This document shows positions 36,237 to 46,587 of a DNA stretch of 64,000 bases, piece by piece. The stretch lies in the NCBI RefSeq assembly GCF_008107695.1, contig NZ_VIRG01000036.1, forward strand, positions 248,001 through 312,000. Direction: 5' to 3'. How positions within the stretch are numbered: position 1 is the first letter of the stretch; every line of letters starts with the position of its first letter. The DNA comes from Stappia sp. BW2. Its GTDB lineage: Bacteria > Pseudomonadota > Alphaproteobacteria > Rhizobiales > Stappiaceae. The notes beneath the pieces are model-generated. The model had not been told where the DNA came from. It did not search any database and worked only from the letters and a program-made list of their open reading frames with translations. Both the position numbers and the translations under genes were made by a program.

Positions 36237-36758
36237 ATGCTGAACCTGTTTGGAAGTCGTGTAGCAGCAGAGCCGGAATTTATTTCTGAATTGAGAGCCG
36301 TCGAGACAGAAGATCGCCTTCGAAGATCCACTGCCGCCATGCTGGAAGCAGCAGGGCTGGAAATCTGCGACACAAACACACCGACCGAATTCGCAGCCGC
36401 TGCCACCGTCGCGATCATGCGGCTCGTGCTCAAGGTGGTCGAGCGCGACTTCGATGGTCTGGGTGTCGAAAATCGCTTCGTCACCGGCCTGTTCGGTTTC
36501 CTGATTGCCCACAACCTGACTCGGCGCACAAACGCCGATCTGGGCGTCGTGCTCGGAATTGCCGGACTTGATCTCTTCTCGCATGAGGAGATCGAAGAGA
36601 TCTACAAACTCGGTTCCTCCTACAGACGTCTGCGTCAGCACCGGACCATGCATCTGGCGCTCAAGGACATCATCGACAGTTTCCTGTCGCATCCTGATGA
36701 AGAAACCTTGTCGGATCTTGCCGGCGTCTATCAGCTTTGCCTGCAGAAGGACGGCTGA
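36237..36758 (+). CDS. uncharacterised helical protein
   Basis: A 173-residue protein that I do not recognise. It is almost entirely helical by composition: RAVETEDRLRRSTAAMLEAAG, then TEFAAAATVAIMRLVLKVVE, and a charged C-terminal half (EEIEEIYKLGSSYRRLRQHR). No signal peptide, cysteine motif or membrane segment is evident. It lies 137 bp after msrA on the same strand and converges with recQ. Codon use resembles neighbouring genes, so it is likely real. Confidence 0.6.
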   Translation: MLNLFGSRVAAEPEFISELRAVETEDRLRRSTAAMLEAAGLEICDTNTPTEFAAAATVAIMRLVLKVVERDFDGLGVENRFVTGLFGFLIAHNLTRRTNADLGVVLGIAGLDLFSHEEIEEIYKLGSSYRRLRQHRTMHLALKDIIDSFLSHPDEETLSDLAGVYQLCLQKDG

Positions 36759-36787
36759 CCGGTCAAACTCTGGAATTGGCAGCTCTG

Positions 36788-38710
36788 CTATACGCCGGCT
36801 TCAAAGGCCTCGACCAGTTCGAGGAACGCCTCGCCGTATTTTTCAAGTTTTGACTGGCCAACGCCGGAGACGGCCAGCAGGGCATCTTCGGTCACCGGCC
36901 GCGCGGCAGAAATGCCGGCCAGCGTCGCATCCGGAAACACCACATAGGGTGGTACACCCTGATCGCGGGCAATCTGAGTGCGAAGCCTGCGCAGACGCTC
37001 GAACAGCAGCTTGTCTTCATGGTCGAGTTCGTCGGCGATGGACGCCGTGCGTGATGAGCTTGTCCGCTTCAGGCCCGCAGCGCTACGGTCCTTGCGCAAG
37101 GCGAGCTTTTCATCACCGCGCAAGACGTTCCGTGCCTTTTCCGTCAGCACCAGCGCGCCGAACTGCGTGTGATCGACATCGACGTAACCTGCGGCAACAA
37201 GCTGCCGGGCGATCGACTGCCAGGTCTTTTGAGGCACATCCTGGCCGATTCCGAAGACTGACAGCTTCTCATGACCGAAGCGGGTGCTTTTTTCGTTGGT
37301 CTTGCCCAGAAGAACGTCGATGACATGGGCCGTGCCGAAGCGTTGTCCGGTGCGGTAGATCGCCGACATCAGTTTCTGGGCAGCTTCCGTGCCGTCCCAG
37401 GTTTCCACCGGAGAAAGGCAGGTGTCGCAATTGCCGCAGGGCTTGGGATAGGTCTCGCCGAAATGGGCAAGCAGGGCCTGCCGCCGGCAACCGGCTGTCT
37501 CGCAGATGCCCAGAAGCGCATTCAGCTTGGCGTTTTCCGCGCGCTTGACTTCCTCCGGAGCATCGCCTTCGGCAATCATGCGTCGGCGCTGCACCAGATC
37601 GGCCATGCCATAGGCCATGAAGGCTTCGGAAGGTGCGCCGTCCCGGCCCGCACGACCGGTTTCCTGGTAATAGGCCTCAACGGAAGACGGCAGGTCCAGA
37701 TGGGCGACATAGCGCACATCCGGCTTGTCGATGCCCATGCCGAAGGCAACCGTTGCCACAAGGCAAAGCCCTTCTTCCAGAAGGAAGGCATCTTGGTTGG
37801 CGGAGCGCTGTTCCGCCGGCAGACGGGCGTGATAGGGCAGCGCCTTGATGCCTTTGGAAGACAGCCATTCGGCGATGTCCTCGACCTTTGCACGCGACAG
37901 GCAATAGACGATACCGCTCTCGCCGGAATGCTTTTTCAGGAAATCCAGCAATTGCTGGCGCTGGTTGGTGCGCTCGACAATCTCGTAGCGGATATTGGGC
38001 CGGTCGAAGCTGGTGGAAAAGACGGCAGCGTCTTCCATCTGCAGGCGGGCCAGAATGTCCTTCTGGGTGTGCGGATCGGCCGTCGCGGTCAGCGCCACAC
38101 GCGGCACGCCCGGATAACGGTCGCGCAGGCAGGAGAGCGACATGTATTCCGGGCGGAAGTCGTGACCCCACTGGCTGACGCAGTGCGCTTCATCGATGGC
38201 GAAAAGCGCGATCTGCAGCGTGTCCAGAAACTTGCGAAAACTCTCGGTGCCCAGCCGTTCCGGCGTCACGTACAAAAGCTCGATTTCGCCGCGGCGCAGG
38301 GCACTGCGGATGCCGTCCTGTTCTTCCGGTGACAGTGTGGAATTGAGGGCGGCCGCCTGAACACCCGCGGCGCGCAGCGCGCCGACCTGGTCCTTCATCA
38401 GCGCAATCAGCGGCGAAACGACGATGCCGACTCCGGACCGGCAAAGCGACGGGATCTGATAACAGAGCGACTTGCCGGCCCCGGTGGGAAACAACACCAC
38501 GGCATCCTTGCCGTCCACAAGCGTTTCGATGACCGCCTGCTGCTTGCCCCGGAAGCTGCTGTAGCCGAAAACCTTCTGCAGAACCGCAAGCGGCTTCGGC
38601 TCCGGACGCACGGTCGGAGCGGCAGCATGCTGCACTGGAATGACATCCTCCACGGCAACAGCGGGCGAAACGGGCATGGGTGAGACGGGTCCTTTGATTC
38701 CCCCGCACAA
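36788..38710 (-). CDS. recQ: ATP-dependent DNA helicase RecQ
   Basis: A 640-residue RecQ helicase. It has Walker [17 protein letters not shown] (about 75-90), the DEAH box [19 protein letters not shown] and helicase motif [14 protein letters not shown]. An RQC zinc site has Cys at about 406, 411, 429, 432 and 435 (CETAGC, CGNCDTC). A C-terminal HRDC domain runs from about 550 to 635. It unwinds 3'-to-5' and processes stalled forks. An N-terminal 45-residue extension precedes the helicase core, so the true start may be one of the internal methionines. It is convergent with the gene at 36.2 kb. Confidence 0.95.
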   Translation of the reverse strand: MCGGIKGPVSPMPVSPAVAVEDVIPVQHAAAPTVRPEPKPLAVLQKVFGYSSFRGKQQAVIETLVDGKDAVVLFPTGAGKSLCYQIPSLCRSGVGIVVSPLIALMKDQVGALRAAGVQAAALNSTLSPEEQDGIRSALRRGEIELLYVTPERLGTESFRKFLDTLQIALFAIDEAHCVSQWGHDFRPEYMSLSCLRDRYPGVPRVALTATADPHTQKDILARLQMEDAAVFSTSFDRPNIRYEIVERTNQRQQLLDFLKKHSGESGIVYCLSRAKVEDIAEWLSSKGIKALPYHARLPAEQRSANQDAFLLEEGLCLVATVAFGMGIDKPDVRYVAHLDLPSSVEAYYQETGRAGRDGAPSEAFMAYGMADLVQRRRMIAEGDAPEEVKRAENAKLNALLGICETAGCRRQALLAHFGETYPKPCGNCDTCLSPVETWDGTEAAQKLMSAIYRTGQRFGTAHVIDVLLGKTNEKSTRFGHEKLSVFGIGQDVPQKTWQSIARQLVAAGYVDVDHTQFGALVLTEKARNVLRGDEKLALRKDRSAAGLKRTSSSRTASIADELDHEDKLLFERLRRLRTQIARDQGVPPYVVFPDATLAGISAARPVTEDALLAVSGVGQSKLEKYGEAFLELVEAFEAGV

Positions 38711-38827
38711 TGTCTTATTCGCGAAAGAAGGGCAATGAAGGCGCAGCCGTGCCTGTGGATGACCGGGCAGGCCCGGTCCGGGCCGCGAGGAAGTCAGAGG
38801 AATGGTCGTTGGCCGGAAGGGCCGGTG

Positions 38828-39721
38828 CTAGAACTCTGCGTCCGGATCTTTCGCCAGTGTTTCAGCGCAGTGAATGCGCATCTGTTCGGTCAGATCACCA
38901 AGGTCGCCCTCAAGTTTCTCCGGCCGGATCGGTTTGCCGAAATGCACGCTGAACTTGGCGTTTTCCTTGTTCAGCAGTTCATTGAACACCGTCATGTCGC
39001 GCAATTCGGTGGACACCCTGGCCAGGAAATAGAACAGCCCGGAATTGCGCCCGCCCATGTGCATGGGAATGATCGGCGCCTTGTTCTTGCGCGCAAGTGC
39101 GAGGGCAGATGTCATCCAGGGCCGTTCGGTCAGCTTGCCGTCGTGCCAATAGGCCAGACGCCCGGAAGGAAACAGTACCACGACCCGCTCCTTGGCGAAG
39201 GCCGAAGAGGCGAGCTTGATCGTTTCCTTGGATTTTTCCCGGCTCTTGAAGTCCGCCCGCCATTCGACCGGAATGATCATGTCGGCAAGGCGCGGGTTGA
39301 TGCGGATCGCATCGCGATTGGCAAAGATGGCCAGGTCATTGCGCCGTGACTTGATGGCATCGTAAAGCACGATGCCATCGGCAATGCCGGTCGGGTGGTT
39401 GGAGACCAGCACGACAGGCCCTTCCTGCGGTACCCGTTCAAGGCCAAGCGTGGTGACGTCAAGCGACAGCAGATTGCTCAGATGAGCAAAAACGTCCAGC
39501 GCCTCCATATGCGCGATCGTGTCGGCCATTTCGACCGCGGACTTGTATCGCAGGATCTTGTGCGCGAAGGGTCTGATGAACGGCCACCACGGGCTCGCCA
39601 TTACCAGCTTGCCCCGTTCGGCGATCAGAACATCGACAATATGCTGTTCTGAAACCTGCCTCTGGGACGCTGCCTGACGGCGCGCCGGCAAGGTGTCTGT
39701 CGTCTGATCGGTCGTCCGCAC
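38828..39721 (-). CDS. lysophospholipid acyltransferase-like protein (PlsC superfamily)
   Basis: A 297-residue acyltransferase. The block I motif is SNHPTGIADG (about 107-116), a variant of NHx4D found in hemolysin-like and ornithine-lipid-type acyltransferases. Block III is VVLFPSGRLAYW (about 175-186), and block IV includes APIIPMHMGG. No obvious membrane-spanning helix is present, so it is probably peripheral. It may acylate lysophospholipid or a related amphiphile. No OlsA/OlsB partner is adjacent, so the substrate is open. Confidence 0.82.
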   Translation of the reverse strand: MRTTDQTTDTLPARRQAASQRQVSEQHIVDVLIAERGKLVMASPWWPFIRPFAHKILRYKSAVEMADTIAHMEALDVFAHLSNLLSLDVTTLGLERVPQEGPVVLVSNHPTGIADGIVLYDAIKSRRNDLAIFANRDAIRINPRLADMIIPVEWRADFKSREKSKETIKLASSAFAKERVVVLFPSGRLAYWHDGKLTERPWMTSALALARKNKAPIIPMHMGGRNSGLFYFLARVSTELRDMTVFNELLNKENAKFSVHFGKPIRPEKLEGDLGDLTEQMRIHCAETLAKDPDAEF

Positions 39722-39838
39722 AATGCACCTCTGCCCACGAGATAACTACCTTACTCCGATGCATCGTTAACGAAATCAGCTTCTTGGTGCAAATGATCGT
39801 TGTACGATTTTCAGGATCGAAGCCCGCTCACAAGCGGC

Positions 39839-40216
39839 TCAACTCCACAGGGAACTGGTAAAAATTGCCAGCGATGTCAAGAAGGAGGCAGCCCAGGCGA
39901 GTGAGCGTGGCGTTGCCCGGTCCGCCCAGTAGCAGCCGATATAAATGATCCTCAGTAGCACAAAAAGCACAGCGAGCCTGTCGATCCAGTGCGGATCACC
40001 GCCCTGGTTGAGGCCGACGAAAGCGGCAACTGCGAAAAGAGGGAAGGCTTCGAAGCCATTTGCCTGTGCTCCCTGCGCCCGGGCGCGGAACCCGTCTCGC
40101 CAATACTCCGGATCGCGCGGACGGGCATTGTCGAAGGACTTGTTCAGTTTCGCCGGAAAGACCGAAAGTATAGGCAGGATGGCGGCGGCAAGGATGCACC
40201 AGAAGACAGTCGGCAT
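39839..40216 (-). CDS. MAPEG-family membrane protein
   Basis: A 125-residue protein with four hydrophobic helices, matching bacterial MAPEG proteins (membrane-associated eicosanoid and glutathione metabolism). The RDPEYWRDGFRARAQGAQANGFEAFPLFA segment in the first loop (about 32-60) carries the usual R-A-x-x-N-x-x-E pattern. The ATG at 40216, with GAGG 10 nt upstream, gives this length. Upstream in-frame codons lack family similarity. Enzymatic activity in bacterial members is mostly unproved. Confidence 0.85.
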   Translation of the reverse strand: MPTVFWCILAAAILPILSVFPAKLNKSFDNARPRDPEYWRDGFRARAQGAQANGFEAFPLFAVAAFVGLNQGGDPHWIDRLAVLFVLLRIIYIGCYWADRATPRSLAWAASFLTSLAIFTSSLWS

Positions 40217-40420
40217 AGGGGGCTCCTCTTGGGCTTGTTTCAAGGTTCGGGGCAATCCCGCAATGAGGGACCTGCAGAACGCCTGCCTGTGCGCGAGCGC
40301 TTGAGCGCAGGTTTATCAGCCTCCGGAAAGATATCCTCATGATTTTCATGTCTCTACCGGCTTTGTCATAAAGTTTTCCCGTCGCAGCGGTAGGGGGAGG
40401 CCGCCCATGGCATCCCTGTC

Positions 40421-40903
40421 ATGACCCGACCCGCGAAGGAAAGCCAAGTGCCAAAAACAACCGTTCTGTTCGTCTGTCCGGACAACAGCCTGCTGTCGCC
40501 CCTGGCCGAAGCCTATCTGAATTTTCGGGCAGGCGGCCTGATGCGGGCCTTTTCCGCAGGCGTGGCGCCTTCGCAAAGCCTGAGCCGGCACGTGCGCCGG
40601 CTTCTGTCGGCGCGGGGTATCGATGCCGATGGCCTCGCCCCCAAACCGGTGGGCGTTTTCCTGATGCCGCACGCGGAAATTCCCGACAGGGTGGTCTATC
40701 TCGCCGATCAGGAACCTGTCGTCTTGCCGCCCCAATGGAAAACCACGACGTCCAGCCATTGGTGGCACATTGCGGCAAAGCCGCCTTTTCCGGAAGGTTT
40801 TGCTGCCTGCGCGGCCTATTTCGAGAGGATCGCAGGCGCTATAGACCGGCTTGTGGAGCCGCCGAAATCAGCCGGTGCCGACGTATCGAACCGCGTCGCC
40901 TGA
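40421..40903 (+). CDS. low-molecular-weight phosphatase-like protein without the catalytic Arg
   Basis: A 160-residue protein of the LMW-PTPase/arsenate reductase fold. The N-terminal strand and P-loop read VLFVCPDNSLLSPLAEA (15-31). Cys19 is present, but the CX5R arginine is Leu25 and only Ser26 matches the RS pair. The family Asp of the general acid loop is not evident: the C-terminal part reads VYLADQEPVVLPPQ. It should not be an ordinary phosphatase, so a binding or sensor role is more likely. The start might be GTG at 40448, after AAGGAAAG, instead of the ATG. Confidence 0.65.
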   Translation: MTRPAKESQVPKTTVLFVCPDNSLLSPLAEAYLNFRAGGLMRAFSAGVAPSQSLSRHVRRLLSARGIDADGLAPKPVGVFLMPHAEIPDRVVYLADQEPVVLPPQWKTTTSSHWWHIAAKPPFPEGFAACAAYFERIAGAIDRLVEPPKSAGADVSNRVA

Positions 40904-41003
40904 CAGATGTTGAGATCGCCGATTTTCAGGATTTTGGATTTTCGACAAATTGTGGGCTAAGAGTGGCTCCCATATTGGGACGAAGGTGAGGGATTGATTC
41001 GTC

Positions 41004-41525
41004 ATGATGCGCGCGGGAAAGTTTTTTTTGATTGTTGGCCTGGTAGTTCTGGCTGCGGGTTGCCAGAGATTGTCCGGGGGGCGCAACTATGCCGCACCGC
41101 TGCCGGCGACCCCGACAACGCCAGTAGGCTCAGGACAGCTTGCCCCGCTCGATCCGAACGCACAAGGCGCCGGCCTTGACGATCCATCCGCTCAGCCGAC
41201 CGACTTGGCGAGCAACCCGGTTGCAGCCCCAGCCGATGCCAAGGAAGTTGGTCGGACAGACCTCCTGGGCGGCTGGAAACTTGCCTCCGGGAGCGACAAC
41301 TGCATGGCCTTCATGACACTGACCTCGTGGTCCGGTGGCTACCGAGCAAATACCAGAGGTTGTACCTCTCCGGTACTGTCCGGGATCTCTGCCTGGGACC
41401 TGACCGGCAATCAGGTGGTTCTGAAAGACGGTAGCGGCCAGATCGTTGCACAGCTTTATTCCAGCGCTCCCGGTAAGTTTAACGGTCAAACCTCAACCGG
41501 ATCGCCGATCTCGCTGTACCGTTAA
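41004..41525 (+). CDS. AprI/Inh-like protease inhibitor lipoprotein
   Basis: A 173-residue lipoprotein. A signal peptide ends in the lipobox LAAGC with the lipidated Cys at residue 20. A Pro/Ala-rich spacer follows, then a beta-barrel domain resembling AprI/Inh metalloprotease inhibitors: GGWKLASGSDNCMAFMTLT (about 90-108), two cysteines that could pair (Cys101, Cys120), and AWDLTGNQVVLKDGSG. Such proteins guard the periplasm against secreted serralysin-type proteases. No cognate protease gene lies in the window. Similar lipoproteins precede the zapE-mdh region in related bacteria as I recall. Confidence 0.8.
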   Translation: MMRAGKFFLIVGLVVLAAGCQRLSGGRNYAAPLPATPTTPVGSGQLAPLDPNAQGAGLDDPSAQPTDLASNPVAAPADAKEVGRTDLLGGWKLASGSDNCMAFMTLTSWSGGYRANTRGCTSPVLSGISAWDLTGNQVVLKDGSGQIVAQLYSSAPGKFNGQTSTGSPISLYR

Positions 41526-41599
41526 TACCCCTCCGTATTAATGCTAGACAGCTCGCGCTATAGGTGTATATTTGCATGGCTACCGGAAAGGCTGTGCAA

Positions 41600-42382
41600 A
41601 TGTCAAAATATGAACCACTGCGGGAACACTTGGCGCGTCTGGAAGACGTTGTCTGGGCGGCCAAGCTGAACGAAGTTGAAGATATCATAGGTTCGTCTCT
41701 TCCCAAAAGCGCCCGGGAACACCGGACCTGGTGGGCCAATTCCGGCGGCAGCCTGGTTCACCAGAATGCATGGCTGGACGCCGGGTGGCGGGTGGAGCGC
41801 ACCGACCTGATGCGCGACGTCATTGTTTTCCGGCGGTTGCGCATCGGTGGCACCATAGCCGGGTCGTCCACCCGCGCGGACAGGTCGACCAGGACACCGC
41901 AGAAGACGGCGGAAAAGCGTCTCTCCAAGGAAATGGCCGCGCTGCGTCAGCCTGCAACCGTAACGTTGCGGTCCGAATGGACCACGCTTGGCGACGTTCA
42001 GCGCACGCCCTGTTCCAATTCCATCGTTCCGCATGAAGGCGGCATTATGCGCTTTGCCACCATGCAGGGAGACGAGGTGGTGACTGCTATCGTCGCCACA
42101 TTGTCAGTCCACAAGGCTTATCGCAGCATGCGCATGGCAATGAAGGGTCTTGACGACGATACCGGAAGCAGTGTCGGCGTGGATCTCTTCAAGAAGGCCG
42201 GTTTCGATGCCGCAACCCCGATCGAATGCGATGTGGTCAAGTCGGGCAACGCCTGGCTGCTGACCGACGGCCGCGGGCGCAAGGCCAATCTGGACGATCA
42301 ATCCGAATGTTATCTTGTCGCTCAACTACTCTATCTTCAGGAAGTGCAGAACGGTCGCAAGACGGCGCTTTATCTGCGCTAG
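41600..42382 (+). CDS. two-part unknown protein (SKYEPL-type domain plus unknown C-terminal domain)
   Basis: A 260-residue protein of unknown function. The N-terminal 75 residues match a widespread small domain (I think DUF7662): MSKYEPLREHLARL, then EVEDIIGSSLPKSAREHRTWWAN and an AGWRVERTDL strand. A basic linker (about 90-110) joins a C-terminal domain without any motif I recognise, except a single Cys in RTPCSNSIVPHEGG. The ATG at 41600 has GGAAAGG 8 nt upstream. Earlier GTG (41564) and ATG (41576) codons would add a short non-homologous tail. Function is unknown. Confidence 0.6.
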   Translation: MSKYEPLREHLARLEDVVWAAKLNEVEDIIGSSLPKSAREHRTWWANSGGSLVHQNAWLDAGWRVERTDLMRDVIVFRRLRIGGTIAGSSTRADRSTRTPQKTAEKRLSKEMAALRQPATVTLRSEWTTLGDVQRTPCSNSIVPHEGGIMRFATMQGDEVVTAIVATLSVHKAYRSMRMAMKGLDDDTGSSVGVDLFKKAGFDAATPIECDVVKSGNAWLLTDGRGRKANLDDQSECYLVAQLLYLQEVQNGRKTALYLR

Positions 42383-42474
42383 ACGTATCATGCTGTTATC
42401 GTCTGGAAGCTTCCGGTGCCCAGGCGATAACGGAAAAGAGGCAGCGGCGCTCTCCGGCGACGCCGCATCGTAAA

Positions 42475-42569
42475 TGGGCACAAGTGCCTTATTGCGTTCC
42501 TCCCGCACAGGTCCCCTCCCTGTGCAAAGCGCTCGTAACCTACTTACCGGTTGCGGGCGCTTTTGTTTT
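42475..42569 (+). ncRNA. candidate small regulatory RNA with CUCCC motifs
   Basis: Three consecutive hairpins are visible. First is a small GGCAC-AA-GTGCC hairpin near 42477-42488. Second is GCACAGG (42505-42511) with CCTGTGC (42519-42525), whose loop is TCCCCTC. Third is the perfect 15-bp terminator stem that follows. The unpaired stretch between hairpins 1 and 2 reads TTCCTCCC (42498-42504), so two pyrimidine-rich anti-Shine-Dalgarno-like motifs are exposed. This layout is that of alphaproteobacterial trans-acting sRNAs (for example the MmgR/suhB and cuckoo-type RNAs). The 5' end and family assignment are guesses. Confidence 0.55.
42526..42569 (+). terminator. strong Rho-independent terminator of the candidate sRNA
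   Basis: Fifteen consecutive pairs (42526-42540 with 42549-42563, two of them G-U) enclose an 8-nt loop and are followed by TTTTGTTTT. There is no protein gene directly upstream that needs it, which supports a separate short transcript. Confidence 0.85.
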
Positions 42570-43018
42570 GCCTGCTCCTCCAGACATTCAATCCAGCAGC
42601 GGCTCTCATCACATCTGCAATTTTCAGTTCGGATAACATCAGCCCAAAGGTCAGTCTGTTGCTTCCTGGACGTGTCGGATGCCGAAGTCTTCTTCCGGAT
42701 GCGGTGCCGCGATCAGGTCTGACGCCGAACATACGCTGCATAATCTGGTTTACGAGATCGAGCGGCGGACGGAGCTGCAGAACGTTCAACAGCACATCGG
42801 CCTGGCGAAGCCAGTCTGGATCGTGTGGCTGCAACGTAATCCTCTTGAGGCCTGAAATCCTGAAATTTCCAGCGGTTGAAATGCAAATTCGTAAGAGTGT
42901 GTGATCGGATTCAATCATATCATGACTTGCATCTGCGACGTTTTGACCTTATTTCGCCGTGCAAATAGATACGTCCAAGACCCCATGAATTCTCATGGAG
43001 GGAGCAGCACCTTTGAAA

Positions 43019-44176
43019 ATGGAACTGCCGGTCAACCGCGCCCTCAGCGCTCGCTACGACGCGCTAATCGCTTCGGGTGAGATCAAGGAAGACCCCGTGC
43101 AACGGGAGGCTGTGCGCCAGCTCGATCTCCTGAACACCCGCCTCGCCGAAACCCGGCTGGCCTCCAAGAAAAGTTCTCTTGGTTGGCTTTTCGCCAGCAA
43201 GAAGAACCAGCTCTGGGCCTCCGTGCAGGGGCTTTACATGTGGGGGGGCGTCGGGCGCGGCAAGACGATGCTGATGGACCTCTTTTACGAGGTCACGGTC
43301 ATACGCCGCAAACGGCGGGTGCATTTCCACGAATTCATGAACGATGTGCACGATCGCATCCACGCCCATCGCCAGGCGCACAAGCGCGGCGAGGTCAAGG
43401 GGGACGATCCGATCCCGCCCGTGGCAAAGCAGATTGCGGAAGAAACGCGCCTGCTGCTGTTTGATGAGTTTTCCGTCACGGACATTGCCGATGCCATGAT
43501 CCTCGGCCGTCTGTTCACCCAGCTGTTCGAACGCGGCGTCATCGTGGTCGCCACATCAAACGTCGAGCCGTCAAGTCTCTACAAGGACGGCCTCAACCGC
43601 CAGCTCTTCCTGCCGTTCATTCAGTTGCTGACGACCAAGGTGGAAGTGCTGCATCTCGATTCTCCGACGGACTATCGCCTGGAGAAGCTCGGCGGTGCGC
43701 CGGTCTACGTCACACCCCTGGGCGAAAGCGCGGATGCGCACATGGATAAGCTCTTCGCCAAGCTGACCAATGGGTTAGCGCTCCATTCGGCTGAGCTTGA
43801 GAACAAGGGCCGCAAGATTGCCGTTCCCTGCGTGGCGGGCGGGGTCGCGCGGTTCTCCTTCAACGACCTGTGCTCGCAACCGCTGGGGGCGAGTGACTAT
43901 CTGCGCGTCGCCCATGCGTACAGCACGGTGTTTCTGGACAATGTCCCCGTGCTGTCCAAGGCGCGGCGCAATGAAGCCAAGCGTTTCATCAATCTGATCG
44001 ATACGCTTTACGATAACGGCACCAAGCTGGTTGTCTCCGCTGAGGCCGAACCACAGGATCTGTATGTTGGTGAGGACGGCACGGAAGCTTTCGAATTCGA
44101 CCGCACATCGTCGCGGTTGATCGAAATGCGGTCCGAGGCGTACCTTGCGGGTGAAAGACGGAATACACACGCATAG
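43019..44176 (+). CDS. zapE: cell division ATPase ZapE (AFG1-like)
   Basis: A P-loop ATPase of about 385 residues of the AFG1/ZapE family, which acts at the Z-ring in constriction. Walker A is WGGVGRGKTMLMD, the Walker B-like segment is LLLFDEFSVTDIADAMILG, and RVHFHEFMNDVH is a family hallmark. A C-terminal EAKRFINLIDTLYDNGTKL segment is also conserved. The frame is open from ATG 42995. A GGAGGGA site at 42997 would better serve the TTG at 43013, so the true start is unsettled; I give the ATG at 43019. It precedes mdh, as in related bacteria. Confidence 0.92.
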   Translation: MELPVNRALSARYDALIASGEIKEDPVQREAVRQLDLLNTRLAETRLASKKSSLGWLFASKKNQLWASVQGLYMWGGVGRGKTMLMDLFYEVTVIRRKRRVHFHEFMNDVHDRIHAHRQAHKRGEVKGDDPIPPVAKQIAEETRLLLFDEFSVTDIADAMILGRLFTQLFERGVIVVATSNVEPSSLYKDGLNRQLFLPFIQLLTTKVEVLHLDSPTDYRLEKLGGAPVYVTPLGESADAHMDKLFAKLTNGLALHSAELENKGRKIAVPCVAGGVARFSFNDLCSQPLGASDYLRVAHAYSTVFLDNVPVLSKARRNEAKRFINLIDTLYDNGTKLVVSAEAEPQDLYVGEDGTEAFEFDRTSSRLIEMRSEAYLAGERRNTHA

Positions 44177-44286
44177 GTCTGCATTCCCTATAGGTGAATT
44201 ATGCAGGCGGGAAGATATGGGAAAATTTGCCCGCCATCGCGCAATATTCTTTTGGCGAGGTTGCGCGGGCGGACCAAAGGGAGTAG

Positions 44287-44314
44287 TGCCATCCTCAGTC
44301 ATCAGAGGATGGCA
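44287..44314 (+). promoter_or_regulatory. leader hairpin upstream of mdh
   Basis: A perfect 10-bp inverted repeat, TGCCATCCTC (44287-44296) and GAGGATGGCA (44305-44314) with an 8-nt loop, lies 35 nt before the mdh start codon. No T-run follows, so it is not a terminator. It may be an RNA structure in the leader or an operator. Confidence 0.55.
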
Positions 44315-44334
44315 TAGAGTTCCATCTTACGTAA

Positions 44335-45312
<978 letters not shown>

Positions 45313-45387
45313 ACCGGGCCCGCCTAACGGAATTTGCGGCCGTTCTTCCCTTAGGGAGGGACGGTCCTCCGACAACGGGGGAAACAC

Positions 45388-46587
45388 ATGAACATTCATG
45401 AATATCAGGCCAAGGCTGTCCTGAAAGAATACGGTGCACCGGTGGCAGAAGGCGTTGCCATCTTCTCCGCCGACGAAGCCGAAGCAGCCGCCAAGAGCCT
45501 TCCGGGCCCGCTCTGGGTCGTGAAGTCACAGATCCACGCAGGTGGACGCGGCAAGGGCAAGTTCAAGGAACTGTCCGCCGACTCCAAGGGCGGTGTTCGC
45601 CTGGCTTTCTCGCTGGACGAAGTCACGTCCAACGCCAAGGAAATGCTCGGCAACACGCTGGTCACCAAGCAGACCGGCGCAGCAGGCAAGGTCGTCAACC
45701 GTCTCTACATCGAAGACGGCGCCGACATCGAGCGTGAGCTTTACCTCTCCATTCTGGTCGACCGCACCGTCGGACGCCCGGCATTCGTTGTCTCCACCGA
45801 AGGTGGCATGGACATTGAAGCGGTTGCCGAAGAGACCCCCGAAAAGATCGTCACCCTGCCGATCGATCCGGAAGCCGGTGTCACGGAAGCCGATGCCGCC
45901 AAGCTGTGCGATGCACTGGAACTGACCGGCGCAGCGCGTGAAGACGGCATGAAGCTGTTCCCGATCCTGCACACGGCGTTCGTCGAGAAGGACATGAGCC
46001 TTCTGGAAGTGAACCCGCTGATTGTCATGAAGGACGGTCACCTGCGCGTTCTGGACGCCAAGGTCTCCTTCGACGGCAATGCCCTGTTCCGTCATCCGGA
46101 CATCATGGAACTGCGCGACATCACCGAAGAAGACGAGAAAGAGATCGAGGCGTCCAAATACGACCTCGCTTACGTCGCTCTCGACGGTGATATCGGCTGC
46201 ATGGTCAACGGCGCCGGCCTTGCCATGGCAACCATGGACATCATCAAGCTCTACGGTGCCGAGCCGGCCAACTTCCTCGATGTTGGCGGTGGTGCTTCCA
46301 AGGAGAAGGTGACGGCCGCTTTCAAGATCATCACGTCCGATCCGAACGTGAAGGGCATCCTGGTCAACATCTTCGGCGGCATCATGCGCTGCGACGTGAT
46401 CGCGGAAGGCGTGGTTGCAGCCGTCAAGGAAGTCGGCCTGCAGGTTCCGCTCGTTGTCCGCCTGGAAGGCACCAACGTGGAACTCGGCAAGACAATCATC
46501 AACGAAAGCGGTCTGAACGTGATCGCAGCTGATGATCTCGACGACGCCGCCCAGAAAATCGTGAAAGCCGTGAAGGGGGGCGCGTAA
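45388..46587 (+). CDS. sucC: succinyl-CoA synthetase beta subunit
   Basis: A 399-residue ADP/GDP-forming subunit with an N-terminal ATP-grasp domain and a C-terminal ligase-CoA domain. Features include [30 protein letters not shown] (about 52-63) and the [15 protein letters not shown] power-helix region. It carries the nucleotide site that receives phosphate from SucD. It ends directly at the sucD start with no gap. Confidence 0.97.
   Translation: MNIHEYQAKAVLKEYGAPVAEGVAIFSADEAEAAAKSLPGPLWVVKSQIHAGGRGKGKFKELSADSKGGVRLAFSLDEVTSNAKEMLGNTLVTKQTGAAGKVVNRLYIEDGADIERELYLSILVDRTVGRPAFVVSTEGGMDIEAVAEETPEKIVTLPIDPEAGVTEADAAKLCDALELTGAAREDGMKLFPILHTAFVEKDMSLLEVNPLIVMKDGHLRVLDAKVSFDGNALFRHPDIMELRDITEEDEKEIEASKYDLAYVALDGDIGCMVNGAGLAMATMDIIKLYGAEPANFLDVGGGASKEKVTAAFKIITSDPNVKGILVNIFGGIMRCDVIAEGVVAAVKEVGLQVPLVVRLEGTNVELGKTIINESGLNVIAADDLDDAAQKIVKAVKGGA

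Larger units (their letters stand above)
42383..43018. other. gene-poor gap (about 640 bp)
   Basis: No convincing protein gene lies here. A 12-bp hairpin (42395-42406 with 42420-42431) sits just after the upstream gene. It has no T-run, so it is not a normal terminator. The small-RNA candidate with its terminator occupies about 42475-42569. Open frames of 117-124 codons on both strands (42544-42918) show no family features and overlap the terminator stem. The AT-richer last 150 bp probably carries the zapE promoter. Confidence 0.55.

Noticed and set aside
42395..42431. A 12-bp hairpin as the terminator of the upstream gene
   Set aside because: No T-run follows on either strand, so termination is not supported; it is recorded only in the gap description.
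42544..42918. Open frames of 117-124 codons on both strands
   Set aside because: No family features, opposite strands overlap each other, and one overlaps the sRNA terminator.
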